10,468 nt of DNA from Clostridia bacterium (GCA_900770945.1 CAAGME010000019.1:1-10468), one strand, 5' to 3'; positions 1-6,893 are shown, counted from the first letter of the stretch. Notes: generated by a model not told the origin, from the letters alone. Numbers and translations: made by a program.

Positions 1-97
1 AGTAAGAGATAACGGCACATTCCACGGGGTGGAAGTGCCGTGTTTCCTCGGGCAAAGCCCTCGGGCACGCGAACTGAAGAGTTCTTTCCTTACTCTC
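1..97. repeat. Structured tandem repeat unit 1 (5' end cut by window)
   Basis: This is the first of three 100-bp non-coding units with a period of about 150 bp. It lacks about three bases at the window edge. Its 97 visible bases are identical to 304-400. The ends are inverted (GAGAGTAAG...CTTACTCTC), so the unit can close as one stem. Inside, read on the minus strand, are a GAACT/AGTTC hairpin, a GGGC-TTT-GCCC hairpin and a strong 13-bp stem (ACGGCACTTCCAC with its complement and one bulge). An eight-base direct repeat, CCTCGGGC, also occurs twice. No ORF is visible. It may be a structured RNA, a MITE/REP-like element, or a derivative of the neighbouring tRNA 3' end. Confidence 0.8.
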
Positions 98-107
98 CGC
101 CAACACC

Positions 108-131
108 AAAAAACCCTGCAAAAATGCAGGG
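108..131 (-). terminator. Intrinsic terminator between repeat units 2 and 1
   Basis: Read on the minus strand, the stem is CCCTGCA/TGCAGGG with a TTTT loop, followed by six T residues. It matches the hairpin downstream of the tRNA at 411-434 and shows that each array unit carries a copy of the tRNA's downstream terminator. Confidence 0.75.
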
Positions 132-148
132 GATAGGTTTTGAGTATT

Positions 149-248
149 GAGAGTAAGAGATAATGCCGTTTCCCCCGCAAGCGCGGGAGCCCCTCGGCGT
201 ATGTCGGCAGAGCCGACACGCGAACTAAAGAGTTCTTTCCTTACTCTC
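149..248. repeat. Structured tandem repeat unit 2 (variant core)
   Basis: This unit has the same 100-bp length and ends as units 1 and 3: GAGAGTAAGAGAT at one side and TTCTTTCCTTACTCTC at the other. The small GAACT/AGTTC hairpin is kept, with one base changed in its loop. The centre, roughly 164-216, has a different sequence but still folds. Read on the minus strand, there is a 7-bp TGTCGGC/GCCGACA stem with a TCT loop, and a CCCGC-GCTT-GCGGG hairpin enclosed by GCCG/CGGC. Different sequence with similar folding suggests that structure matters, or that hairpin cassettes were swapped between fixed ends. Confidence 0.78.
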
Positions 249-259
249 TGCCAACGCAC

Positions 260-283
260 AAAAAATCCTGCAAAAATGCAGGG
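260..283 (-). terminator. Intrinsic terminator between repeat units 3 and 2
   Basis: On the minus strand, a CCTGCA/TGCAGG stem with a TTTT loop is followed by six T residues. It is the slightly diverged third copy of the array terminator; the basal pair is a G-T wobble. Confidence 0.72.
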
Positions 284-300
284 AATAGGTTTGTATGAAA

Positions 301-400
301 GAGAGTAAGAGATAACGGCACATTCCACGGGGTGGAAGTGCCGTGTTTCCTCGGGCAAAGCCCTCGGGCACGCGAACTGAAGAGTTCTTTCCTTACTCTC
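301..400. repeat. Structured tandem repeat unit 3 (tRNA-proximal)
   Basis: This is the complete copy of the core seen truncated at 1-97, identical over all 97 comparable bases. It begins GAGAGTAAGAGAT, the same 13 bases found at 450-462 inside the 3' end of the tRNA-Ser gene. Its right end, CTTACTCTCCG, is the inverse of that sequence. As a result 392-458 forms a near-palindrome about 67 bp long, centred on the terminator hairpin. The order variant A - variant B - variant A across units 1, 2 and 3 implies recent duplication or homogenisation. Confidence 0.8.
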
Positions 401-410
401 CGTCAACACC

Positions 411-434
411 AAAAAACCCTGCAAAAATGCAGGG
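411..434 (-). terminator. tRNA-Ser intrinsic terminator
   Basis: Immediately after the tRNA 3' end on the minus strand, a perfect 7-bp stem (CCCTGCA/TGCAGGG) with a four-base loop is followed by TTTTTT. It is expected to end the tRNA transcript. Flanking complementary A/T residues (AAAA, 413-416, and TTTT, 435-438) can extend the stem. Confidence 0.82.
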
Positions 435-444
435 TTTTGAGTGT

Positions 445-534
445 TGGCGGAGAGTAAGAGATTCGAACTCTTGATACCATAACGGTATACCGCATTTCGA
501 GTGCGGCTCGTTGTGACCACTTCGATAACTCTCC
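445..534 (-). tRNA. tRNA-Ser (anticodon CGA)
   Basis: The 90-nt gene includes an encoded CCA tail at 445-447. On the minus strand the acceptor stem is GGAGAGT/ACTCTCC, with discriminator G at 448. The D stem is TCG/CGA. The anticodon stem CCGCA/TGCGG carries the loop CTCGAAA, placing anticodon CGA at 497-499, which reads UCG codons. A long variable arm (ATACC/GGTAT stem) identifies a class II tRNA, as expected for serine. The T arm is AAGAG-TTCGAAT-CTCTT. All arms pair and the length fits tRNA-Ser. A sigma-A-like promoter lies just upstream and a terminator directly downstream. The 3' end is partly repeated in the array at 1-400. Confidence 0.96.
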
Positions 535-554
535 GTATCTTCATTTGCTTAGCT

Positions 555-583
555 ATTTTATCACATATCGATTACTTTTGCAA
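555..583 (-). promoter_or_regulatory. Promoter of tRNA-Ser
   Basis: On the minus strand, TTGCAA (578-583) and TAAAAT (555-560) are separated by exactly 17 bases. Transcription would start near 548, about 14 nt before the mature tRNA 5' end. The rest of 535-775 is AT-rich intergenic sequence holding this promoter and the divergent promoter at 700-728; I see no gene in it. Confidence 0.75.
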
Positions 584-699
584 GATTTTACGCCGCGTTT
601 TTAAAAGTTTTTGTTTTTAAAATACATATTATCGTTAGGTTTGCGCCGTTTGTTAAATTCAACAGATGTCGGCAATGACGAAAGAAAGCTTGTTTTGTC

Positions 700-728
700 T
701 TGACAAAGATGGTTAAAAAAGATAAAAT
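700..728 (+). promoter_or_regulatory. Sigma-A promoter of the APH-like kinase gene
   Basis: A consensus -35 TTGACA (700-705) and -10 TAAAAT (723-728) are spaced by 17 bases. The predicted start near 735 leaves a leader of about 40 nt before the ATG at 776. The gene at 1898 has no obvious promoter of its own, so this one may also feed it. Confidence 0.78.
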
Positions 729-750
729 AAGATTGTAAAAAACGATAAGA

Positions 751-771
751 AGCGGCGAAAGAACGGGAAAA
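751..771 (+). promoter_or_regulatory. Purine-rich leader motif, copy 1
   Basis: The segment reads GCGGCGAAAGAACGGGAAAA, ending four bases before the ATG at 776. It matches the leader of the gene at 1898 (GCGGCGAAAGGACGGAAAA) almost base for base, and a related stretch lies before the gene at 10317. No good Shine-Dalgarno sequence is present here because the AAAGGA of the other copy reads AAAGAA. The motif may be the ribosome-recruiting element itself. Confidence 0.5.
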
Positions 772-775
772 ATTT

Positions 776-1735
776 ATGGAACAAAAAACAATCAGAAAAT
801 ACACAAAGGAACAGACAAAGAATTTTGTAAAAACCCTTATAACCGAACATTATGCTTGCGCCGCGTCAAGCGTTAAATATGTCGGTGGCGGTTCTTTCGG
901 TTATGTTTATAAAGTCGAAATCCCCGTTTTTCCGCACAAACTCATAGTCAAGGCTTGCCGTACGGGCGGTATGCATAAGGGCGAAGCAAACGCATTAAAA
1001 GTCCTTGGAGAAAGCACTTTGATACACGTTCCTGTCGTGTATTTTACCTTCGACGCGAACGACGATATTCCTATGGATTTTATCGTTGAGGAGTATGTGT
1101 CGGGTACGGATTGCTTTACCGATTTCAGAAAACTGTTTAAAAGCAAGAGAAAAAAACAACGATTTGCCGATAACGTCGTCAAGGCTTTGGCGCATTGGCA
1201 TAGCATAACGAACGATAAATTCGGCACTCTTTCTAATCCCGAATATGATAATTGGTTTGATTTTTATAAGCCTTTCGCCAAGGACATTCTCGATACTGCC
1301 GTTCAAATGAACAAAGACGGCAAAATCAACGATAAAACTATCAAAACAATGCAGATTGCATGGAAAAATTTCGACCGAATTTTTTGCGAGCCTATAGGGC
1401 ATGCTTCGCTTATTCACGGCGACTTAAACGTAATGAACATCATGAGCGACGGCGATTTGAATATCACCGCGATTATCGACCCGTTAGATTGCAAATGGGC
1501 AGATAAGGAATTCGAGCTGTTTCAACTAAGGAATCTCACGGGCGATTTTTTCAATCTCTATGACACATATAAAGCAAAATGCGCTGTTTCAAAGAATGTT
1601 GATTTGAAGTGTGCTTTTTACGCGGTATATCATGAAATTTATTGCTTTATATCCTCCGGCAGACATACGGAATTTATCTTAAAAACTGCCGTAAAAAGAT
1701 TGGCAAAAGAATTGAAAAAAGCTGGGCTTGACTGA
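776..1735 (+). CDS. APH/fructosamine-kinase-like phosphotransferase
   Basis: This 319-residue cytosolic protein has the aminoglycoside-phosphotransferase (protein-kinase-like) fold. It would transfer phosphate from ATP to a small molecule. Visible motifs are a glycine-rich nucleotide loop GGGSFGYVYKV (37-47), the ATP-binding lysine K59, the partner E70 in GEANAL, a hinge EEYVSG (105-110), the catalytic loop HGDLNVMNI (214-222, with D216 and N221) and the metal-binding IDPLD (234-238, D235). All key residues are intact, so it should be active. The length is normal for the family. The ATG at 776 fits the promoter at 700-728, although its Shine-Dalgarno site is weak. The substrate cannot be told from sequence. 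The overall pattern recalls the fructosamine-kinase/choline-kinase side of the superfamily as much as antibiotic kinases, and nothing nearby indicates a resistance cassette. Confidence 0.85.
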   Translation: MEQKTIRKYTKEQTKNFVKTLITEHYACAASSVKYVGGGSFGYVYKVEIPVFPHKLIVKACRTGGMHKGEANALKVLGESTLIHVPVVYFTFDANDDIPMDFIVEEYVSGTDCFTDFRKLFKSKRKKQRFADNVVKALAHWHSITNDKFGTLSNPEYDNWFDFYKPFAKDILDTAVQMNKDGKINDKTIKTMQIAWKNFDRIFCEPIGHASLIHGDLNVMNIMSDGDLNITAIIDPLDCKWADKEFELFQLRNLTGDFFNLYDTYKAKCAVSKNVDLKCAFYAVYHEIYCFISSGRHTEFILKTAVKRLAKELKKAGLD

Positions 1736-1806
1736 TTCTGCACCGGGCTATCGCATTATTGCAGCCCTTTCGGGATAAAGCTCATGAAGAAACTTCGCCC
1801 CTAAAA

Positions 1807-1821
1807 CGCAAAAATATTGCG
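1807..1821 (+). other. Small hairpin in the 1736-1897 intergenic gap
   Basis: CGCAA-AAATA-TTGCG forms a perfect 5-bp stem. Another weak pairing, GGGCT/AGCCC, lies at about 1745-1767. Neither is followed by a convincing T run, and no spaced -35/-10 pair is visible in the gap. Whether the 1898 gene is co-transcribed with the kinase is open. Confidence 0.3.
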
Positions 1822-1866
1822 ATAATCGACCTATAGACGGGGTTTTGAGAATTTAAGACTTTAAAA

Positions 1867-1897
1867 GCCGCTAAGAGGCGGCGAAAGGACGGAAAAC
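1867..1897 (+). promoter_or_regulatory. Leader hairpin plus purine motif, copy 2 (holds the RBS)
   Basis: A GCCGC-TAAGAG-GCGGC hairpin (1867-1882) runs directly into GAAAGGACGGAAAAC and the ATG at 1898. AAAGGA (1884-1889) is a reasonable Shine-Dalgarno site eight bases from the start. The purine stretch matches 751-771, and the hairpin-plus-purine arrangement recurs at 10264-10291. Confidence 0.55.
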
Positions 1898-2686
1898 ATG
1901 TACGAATTTTGTATTTACTTTTTGGTATTCGCATTTTTGGGATGGTGCAGCGAAGTGTGCTTCGCCGCGTATAAGGACGGCAAGTTCGTCAACCGCGGGT
2001 TTTTGAACGGTCCCGTTTGCCCGATATACGGCTTCGGGGTTGCGGGCGTGCATTTCGTCACGGGTCTTATCGAAAACGATGCCGTACTCGTTGTCGTGAG
2101 CTTTTTGTTGCCGAGCCTTTTGGAACTTGTAACGGGTTTTGTCCTCGAAAAAGTCTTTCATCACAAGTGGTGGGATTATTCTTCCGAACGCTGGAACGTA
2201 GGCGGCTACATTTGCGCTAAGTTTTCGCTTTTGTGGGGTCTTGTGTGCATTGCCGCGGTGAAAATAATATTCCCGCTCGTCGATAAATTCATTGAAATTC
2301 TGCCCGTAACACCGACGAAAATAGTCGTCATAATTATGCTTTCTCTCGCCGTTATCGACTTTATCGGTACTGTTATGACAATCGTCAAGCTCAATAGTCG
2401 CCTTAAAGCGATAGACGCGCTGAACGCCAAAATTCACGCCGCTTCCGACAAGATAGGCAAGCCTTTTGCGGACGGAACGTTGTCGCTCATCGCCGCAAAG
2501 AAAAAGCTTGCGGAAAACTCTTCCGTGTTCGCGCGCCGTATAGTCGCGGCTTTCCCGTCGATGTCCACTAAAAAATACAAATCTTTCGCCGAATTCAAAG
2601 CGGCGCTTTTAGAAAAGAAAGCGGCAAAAAAGTCTGCCGCCGCCGAAAACCGCGCGGAAGATAAAAATAAACAAAACATTGAATAA
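1898..2686 (+). CDS. Putative ABC-transporter-type membrane protein (CmpB family, PF06541)
   Basis: This 262-residue integral membrane protein has the hallmark of the CmpB-like family: an N-terminal FLGWCSEV helix, then NRGFLNGPVCPIYGFG (32-47) and WWDYS (91-95). Hydrophobic segments at about 4-24, 40-58, 61-84, 102-127 and 138-164 suggest five membrane spans. The last 95 residues (about 168-262) are a Lys/Ala-rich hydrophilic tail, probably cytosolic. The family is named as a putative ABC permease, but no transport substrate is established and no ATPase or binding-protein gene is adjacent. The ATG is supported by AAAGGA eight bases upstream. A hairpin follows the stop, and the next gene starts 45 bases later on the same strand. 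Family assignment is from motif memory; function is unknown. Confidence 0.75.
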   Translation: MYEFCIYFLVFAFLGWCSEVCFAAYKDGKFVNRGFLNGPVCPIYGFGVAGVHFVTGLIENDAVLVVVSFLLPSLLELVTGFVLEKVFHHKWWDYSSERWNVGGYICAKFSLLWGLVCIAAVKIIFPLVDKFIEILPVTPTKIVVIIMLSLAVIDFIGTVMTIVKLNSRLKAIDALNAKIHAASDKIGKPFADGTLSLIAAKKKLAENSSVFARRIVAAFPSMSTKKYKSFAEFKAALLEKKAAKKSAAAENRAEDKNKQNIE

Positions 2687-2708
2687 TCGGCTTATAGCCC
2701 GACTTTTT
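2687..2708 (+). terminator. Weak intrinsic terminator after the CmpB-like gene
   Basis: TCGGCT-TAT-AGCC(C)GA pairs with one bulged C and is followed, after a C, by five T residues. It begins directly after the stop codon. The stem is short, so readthrough into the 2732 gene is plausible. Confidence 0.5.
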
Positions 2709-2731
2709 ATGTAATATTTGCAGGTTGACCA

Positions 2732-3088
2732 ATGAAAAAGAAGCAGTTTGAAAAGCATGTTTTGTCCGTTTACGGGGTTATTCCCGATAAGCCTTTCGAC
2801 GAGGATTTTATCACCGAAGTTTTCCGCATAAAGGGAAGCAAAAAATGGTTTGCGATTTATATGTCCGTTCCGTCAGAAAAGTTCGGTTTAAACGGCGACA
2901 AAGAGGACGTTGTAAACCTTAAATGCCCGCCGGAACTTTCCGCGGACTTTATCGACAACGTTTCGGTTTTTCCGGCGTATCACATGAACAAAACGCATTG
3001 GGTTTCCGTTCTCTTATCCCGCGCCGACGCCGAAAAAATCAAGCTTTTAACCGACATAAGTTACAACGCGGTATCAAAAACGAAATAA
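2732..3088 (+). CDS. MmcQ/YjbR family protein
   Basis: This 118-residue soluble protein belongs to the MmcQ/YjbR family (PF04237), which has a CyaY-like double-wing fold and is often labelled DNA-binding on structural grounds; its cellular role is not settled. Family signatures are clear: an N-terminal helix ending in Y-G-V-x-P-D-x-P-F, the strand pair FRIKGSKKWFAIYM (31-44), VNLKCPPELS (61-70), PAYHMNKTHWVSV (81-93) and the closing helix LLTDISYNAV (105-114). The length is typical, so the gene appears complete. The start has only a weak AGG eight bases upstream, and the ATG matches the usual N-terminus. It is probably the last gene of the rightward group that begins at 776 or 1898, since a good terminator follows. 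Confidence 0.88.
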   Translation: MKKKQFEKHVLSVYGVIPDKPFDEDFITEVFRIKGSKKWFAIYMSVPSEKFGLNGDKEDVVNLKCPPELSADFIDNVSVFPAYHMNKTHWVSVLLSRADAEKIKLLTDISYNAVSKTK

Positions 3089-3102
3089 TAACGATAGAAT
3101 TC

Positions 3103-3142
3103 TCCTCGATAAGTTCGATGTAACCGTTTCGAGGATTTTTTT
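3103..3142 (+). terminator. Intrinsic terminator after the MmcQ/YjbR gene
   Basis: A TCCTCGA/TCGAGGA stem of 7 bp with a 19-base loop is followed directly by seven T residues, 14 bases after the stop codon. It separates this gene from the nuclease/ATPase operon. Confidence 0.8.
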
Positions 3143-3178
3143 GTAAAAATTTTAGGTAAATCAAAGTTGCGGACGGGG

Positions 3179-3207
3179 TTGACAAACTATATTAGAGGTG
3201 GTATAAT
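3179..3207 (+). promoter_or_regulatory. Consensus sigma-A promoter of the nuclease/ATPase operon
   Basis: A perfect TTGACA (3179-3184) and perfect TATAAT (3202-3207) have the ideal 17-base spacing. Transcription should begin near 3214, giving a leader of about 65 nt. The leader contains a small CGCTT/AAGCG hairpin near 3226-3243 and ends in a strong AAGAGGGGG ribosome-binding site (3266-3274) five bases before the ATG. Confidence 0.88.
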
Positions 3208-3279
3208 ACTCCATAAGAGCATGTCGCTTCAGGTCAATAAGCGTACTTGCCTATAAAAGTCACATAAGAGGGGGTATTT

Positions 3280-4344
3280 ATGAAAATAATACACGCAGCC
3301 GATATTCATCTCGGTTCAAAAATGGACTCAAAGTTCCCTAAAGAAATTGCCGACAAGCGAAAAACCGAAATAAGGAACACCTTCTCGAGAATGGTGGATT
3401 ACGCTACCGATAACGGCGTTCCGGTCATCATATTGGCGGGCGACGTATTTGACTACGACATACCGTTCAAAAAAGACAAAGATTTTTTTTACAGCGTGGT
3501 GAAAAAACATCCGCAAATCGATTTTTTGTATTTAAAAGGCAACCATGACTTAGGCGGTTACGTTTGCGAAGATATAAAAAACTTAAAAACTTTCGGCTCT
3601 CGTTGGACTGCGTTCGAATACGGAGGTATCGTAATAAGCGGTATAGAAATGACGGGAGATAACGCAACTTCGTTGTATTCTTCTCTCGAATTAAACCCCG
3701 ATAAAGAGAATATCGTCGTTTTGCACGGTCAGATTGCCGATACCGTGGGCGTGGGAAAAGTTTGCCTTAAAAAGCTCCGCAACAAAAACATCGACTATCT
3801 TGCGTTAGGTCATGTACATAAGTTGCAATCGGGGCGTATAGACGAACGGGGCGAATATGCGTATAGCGGTTGTCTTGAAGGCAGAGGCTTTGACGAGCCG
3901 GGCGACCATGGTTTTGTTCTCATAGATGCGTCAAACGGCAAATTAGAACGTAAGTTTATCGATTTTGCGGAAAGAAAGATTATAGAAGTAGACGCGGATA
4001 TTTCAAAAGCAAAGGACGCTTACTCCGCTTTTAATTTAATAATCGAAAAATTCAAGTTTGAAAAGGAAAATATTTATCGAATAAATCTTGTCGGCGAAGT
4101 CGATATCGAAACGGAAAACATGAACAAGGACATCGAAAAGTATCTTGCAAACAAATGCTTTTTCGTTAACGTTAAAGATAAAACAACTAAGAAAATCGAT
4201 ATCGAATCGTTCGCGAAAGGTGTATCTCTCAAAAGCGAATTTATTCGAAACGTATTCGCAGCAGACGATATGTCGGAAGACGACAAAAAGACGATCGTTC
4301 GTTGCGGATTGAAAGCCCTAAAAGGCGAGGAGATTGACCTATGA
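3280..4344 (+). CDS. SbcD/YhaO-like DNA repair metallophosphoesterase
   Basis: This 354-residue protein is a calcineurin-like phosphoesterase of the SbcD/Mre11/YhaO group, expected to be a metal-dependent DNA nuclease working with the ATPase encoded next. All metal-ligand motifs are present: ADIH (D8, H10), GDVFD (54-58, D55), GNHD (87-90), LHG (H149) and GHVH (177-180). YSGCLEGRGFDEPGDHG (195-211) marks the end of the phosphoesterase domain, as in SbcD and YhaO. About 140 C-terminal residues form the capping and partner-binding part. The start has an excellent ribosome-binding site, and the stop overlaps the next ATG by four bases (ATGA), so the pair is translationally coupled. The gene is shorter than classic SbcD and closer to YhaO. 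Family assignment is firm; exact substrate and polarity are inferred. Confidence 0.9.
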   Translation: MKIIHAADIHLGSKMDSKFPKEIADKRKTEIRNTFSRMVDYATDNGVPVIILAGDVFDYDIPFKKDKDFFYSVVKKHPQIDFLYLKGNHDLGGYVCEDIKNLKTFGSRWTAFEYGGIVISGIEMTGDNATSLYSSLELNPDKENIVVLHGQIADTVGVGKVCLKKLRNKNIDYLALGHVHKLQSGRIDERGEYAYSGCLEGRGFDEPGDHGFVLIDASNGKLERKFIDFAERKIIEVDADISKAKDAYSAFNLIIEKFKFEKENIYRINLVGEVDIETENMNKDIEKYLANKCFFVNVKDKTTKKIDIESFAKGVSLKSEFIRNVFAADDMSEDDKKTIVRCGLKALKGEEIDL

Positions 4345-6893
4345 GACTTAAATCGTGTCATATAATTAACTTCGGTAAGTTTTCTGACAAAGATATATTT
4401 TTTGATGGCGGATTGACGAGCATATGCCGAGAAAACGGCTATGGCAAAACTACGTTGGCTGCTTTTTTGGAAGCTATGTTTTTCGGTATGGATTCCACGA
4501 GGAAAAACAGTAAGTTCAACGACCGCGCGCATTTTTGCCCGTTTAACGGCGGCGCATACGGCGGGAACGTTGTTTTCGAATGGAAAGGCGACGAATACAA
4601 AATAGAAAGAGAATTCGATAAAACCAGCAACACAAAGGACTTAACGAGGGTTTACAAAAACGGCATACTGTGCGAAGATTTAGCGGACAATATAGGCGAA
4701 GTGATATTCGAAATAGACCGAGAATCGTTTGAGCGTACCGTTTTTCTCAACGGGCGCGATTTCGAACTGTCTTCTACCGACGGAATAAACACAAAATTAA
4801 AAAGCTTTCTCGAAGGAAACGACGATGAAAGCAGTTTTGAATCCGCTATCGACAGGCTTGAAAAAAAGTCGAAAGAATACAAAAAGCAAAGGTTGTCGGC
4901 TGGGTTAATTCAGGACGAAAGGGAAACTATACAAACGTTAAAAGAAAAAATAAGCAACTTGGAAAGCGTTCGTAGCGGTTTGGTTGAAAAATACGAAAAG
5001 TTTGAAGAATACAACAAAAAAATCGATGATATATCCGAAAAAATCGCCGTTGCGCAGACAAAAAACGTCGTGTTGACAAAGTGGACTAATTACGAGAGAA
5101 TGTTGGACGGGATAAGCGAAAAGGAAGAGAGAATAGCGAAAATAAAGGAGCTTTACCCGTTAGGTTTACCGCAGCCGTCCGAAATCGAAGAAACAGAGAA
5201 CGCGGTAAGCGAATACAACAAGGATGTTGCGGTAAGCAAAAATAACAAATTCAGTGAAGTAGATAGGCAAAAATTATCTTCGTTAAAGCAAAAATTTGTT
5301 ATCGGCGTTCCGGATGACAGCCTGATGGAAAGCATAGGCGAAAAAATCGATAATGCGAGATCCCTTGAAGTAAGAATAAAAACGATAAAATCGGAAGATA
5401 ACGACGAGGAAGAAGCAGAGTTTAAAAAGCATTTTGCCGCTCATAAACCGACTAAGCAAGAAGTTGAAGAGATAAAAGAAAAATTCGAAAGATATCGTGA
5501 AACGGAGCAGGCGTATAATAATATGTCATCGTCGGCGACTATAGAAAAACCTAAGCCCGTATTGACAAAAACCGATATATTATTGCTCGCCGTATGCAGC
5601 GTTATGCTCTTGGTCGGAGTTATAACGGCATTATTCAGCGTTGTGGTCGGCGTTGTAATTCTTGCGCTCGGACTTGTCGGCTTAGTGGCGGAAGCGTTTT
5701 TGTATTTAAACAAAAAGTCAAACCTCGCGCTACGGTCGGTGGGGGTTGAAGATCCTCAAAAGGCTCAATTGTTAGCGGTTAAAAGAGATTTGACATTTGA
5801 AATATCTAACATTTTAGCTCCGTACGCTTATTCCTGCGACAATGGCGTTCAGTATGCAGTGACTTGTTTCTTGCGCGATAACGATCGGTATATCGAATTT
5901 TTAGCGAAGAAAGACATTGCGGCTTCAAGGCTTTCCGAAGACGAAACCGATTTGAAAGCCGTTCAAGCCGAACTGAAAAAGATTTTTAACGAATTCGGAA
6001 TATTCGATGAAAATTATTTTTCGGCGTTTACCGAATTAAAAACAAACGTTTCCGAATATTTTTCTCTCAAAAGGCGAGAAGAAGCTTTCATGGCAGGCGA
6101 AGAAGTCTTAAAAGAAAAGATAAACAAAAACAGCGAAATAATATCGAACTTCTTTAAAAAATACCGCAAGGAAAGCGATCGTCCGTCGCAAACGTTGAAA
6201 AGTATAACCGAAGATTTAAGAACGTTGCAGACAGTCGAACAAGATCTTAAAAAATTGAAAGAAGATGCCGAGAAGTACAAACAGGAAGCGGGCTTGACGG
6301 AAAAACCGGACGGAACCGTTGTCGACATCGAAGAACTCAATAAAGAGCTGTCCGAAATTCAGAAAAACCGAGGCGTATTGGCGTTGGCTATATCCGAGGA
6401 CGAAACGGAAGTCGAAAAAGAGGATTCTTTAAAATCAGAGTTGGAAGAGCGAAACGAGAATTTGAAGAAGTATAGATACGATTATGAAATTCTCATCAAA
6501 ACGATTGAATTCTTGACAAACGCCGATAGAGCTTTGAAAGAAAAGTACATAAAGCCTATTCGCGATTCGTTTAAGTCTTACTCCGATGCGATAGAAAAGG
6601 TTATCGGCGAAAAGGTCGTAATGGATTCCGACTTTAACATTCGTTTCGACTATAATGGTATTGAAAGAAGCGACGAGCATTTGAGCAGCGGGCAAAAAAG
6701 CGTTTGTGCGTTATGTTTTCGCTTAGCGTTGATAGATAACATGTATTCGAACGAAAAGCCGTTTTTAATCCTTGACGACCCGTTTGTCAATCTCGACAAA
6801 AACTACTTGGAAAAGGCAAAGTCTGTTTTGCTCGCTCTTTCAAAAAAAACGCAAATCATATATTTTTCTTGTCACGAAAGCAGGAACATATAA
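4341..6893 (+). CDS. SbcC/YhaN-like SMC-type ATPase with membrane segments
   Basis: This 850-residue Rad50/SbcC-like ATPase is the partner of the nuclease just upstream. The order is an N-terminal ATPase half with Walker A ENGYGKTT (31-38), a long coiled coil (about 160-395), two adjacent hydrophobic helices (about 412-455), a second coiled coil (about 520-740), then the C-terminal ATPase half with signature LSSGQKS (781-787), Walker B FLILDDPF (808-815) and switch histidine H845. A membrane hairpin in the middle of the coiled coil is a YhaN trait, whereas SbcC has a zinc hook there. No CxxC hook is seen. The usual first glycine of Walker A is R30, but G35-K36-T37 are intact. Related Clostridia proteins with ENGWGKST are known to me, so the variant is probably functional. 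The complex likely acts on DNA ends near the membrane; that is inference. Confidence 0.85.
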   Translation: MRLKSCHIINFGKFSDKDIFFDGGLTSICRENGYGKTTLAAFLEAMFFGMDSTRKNSKFNDRAHFCPFNGGAYGGNVVFEWKGDEYKIEREFDKTSNTKDLTRVYKNGILCEDLADNIGEVIFEIDRESFERTVFLNGRDFELSSTDGINTKLKSFLEGNDDESSFESAIDRLEKKSKEYKKQRLSAGLIQDERETIQTLKEKISNLESVRSGLVEKYEKFEEYNKKIDDISEKIAVAQTKNVVLTKWTNYERMLDGISEKEERIAKIKELYPLGLPQPSEIEETENAVSEYNKDVAVSKNNKFSEVDRQKLSSLKQKFVIGVPDDSLMESIGEKIDNARSLEVRIKTIKSEDNDEEEAEFKKHFAAHKPTKQEVEEIKEKFERYRETEQAYNNMSSSATIEKPKPVLTKTDILLLAVCSVMLLVGVITALFSVVVGVVILALGLVGLVAEAFLYLNKKSNLALRSVGVEDPQKAQLLAVKRDLTFEISNILAPYAYSCDNGVQYAVTCFLRDNDRYIEFLAKKDIAASRLSEDETDLKAVQAELKKIFNEFGIFDENYFSAFTELKTNVSEYFSLKRREEAFMAGEEVLKEKINKNSEIISNFFKKYRKESDRPSQTLKSITEDLRTLQTVEQDLKKLKEDAEKYKQEAGLTEKPDGTVVDIEELNKELSEIQKNRGVLALAISEDETEVEKEDSLKSELEERNENLKKYRYDYEILIKTIEFLTNADRALKEKYIKPIRDSFKSYSDAIEKVIGEKVVMDSDFNIRFDYNGIERSDEHLSSGQKSVCALCFRLALIDNMYSNEKPFLILDDPFVNLDKNYLEKAKSVLLALSKKTQIIYFSCHESRNI

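Noticed and set aside
1..400. Three further tRNA genes or tRNA pseudogenes
   Set aside because: Only the acceptor and T-arm 3' strand resemble tRNA-Ser. No D arm, anticodon arm or TTCGAAT loop is present in the units.
1..444. CRISPR-like array
   Set aside because: The period is about 150 bp, two of three cores are identical over the whole unit, there are no short unique spacers, and no cas genes are present.
601..804. Minus-strand open frame of 67 codons
   Set aside because: It overlaps the promoter and start of the kinase gene, has no ribosome-binding site and shows only low-complexity Phe/Ser-rich content from AT-rich DNA.
776..1735. Antibiotic-resistance phosphotransferase
   Set aside because: The catalytic motifs show only the broad APH fold. 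No subtype signature or mobile context supports a drug substrate.
1736..1897. Separate promoter for the CmpB-like gene
   Set aside because: TTGCGA and TATAGA-like words are present, but no pair has acceptable 16-18 base spacing.
1871..2437. 188-codon minus-strand frame opposite the CmpB-like gene
   Set aside because: The plus-strand frame has clear family motifs and a ribosome-binding site. The reverse product has no recognisable motif and is typical antisense read-through of biased codons.
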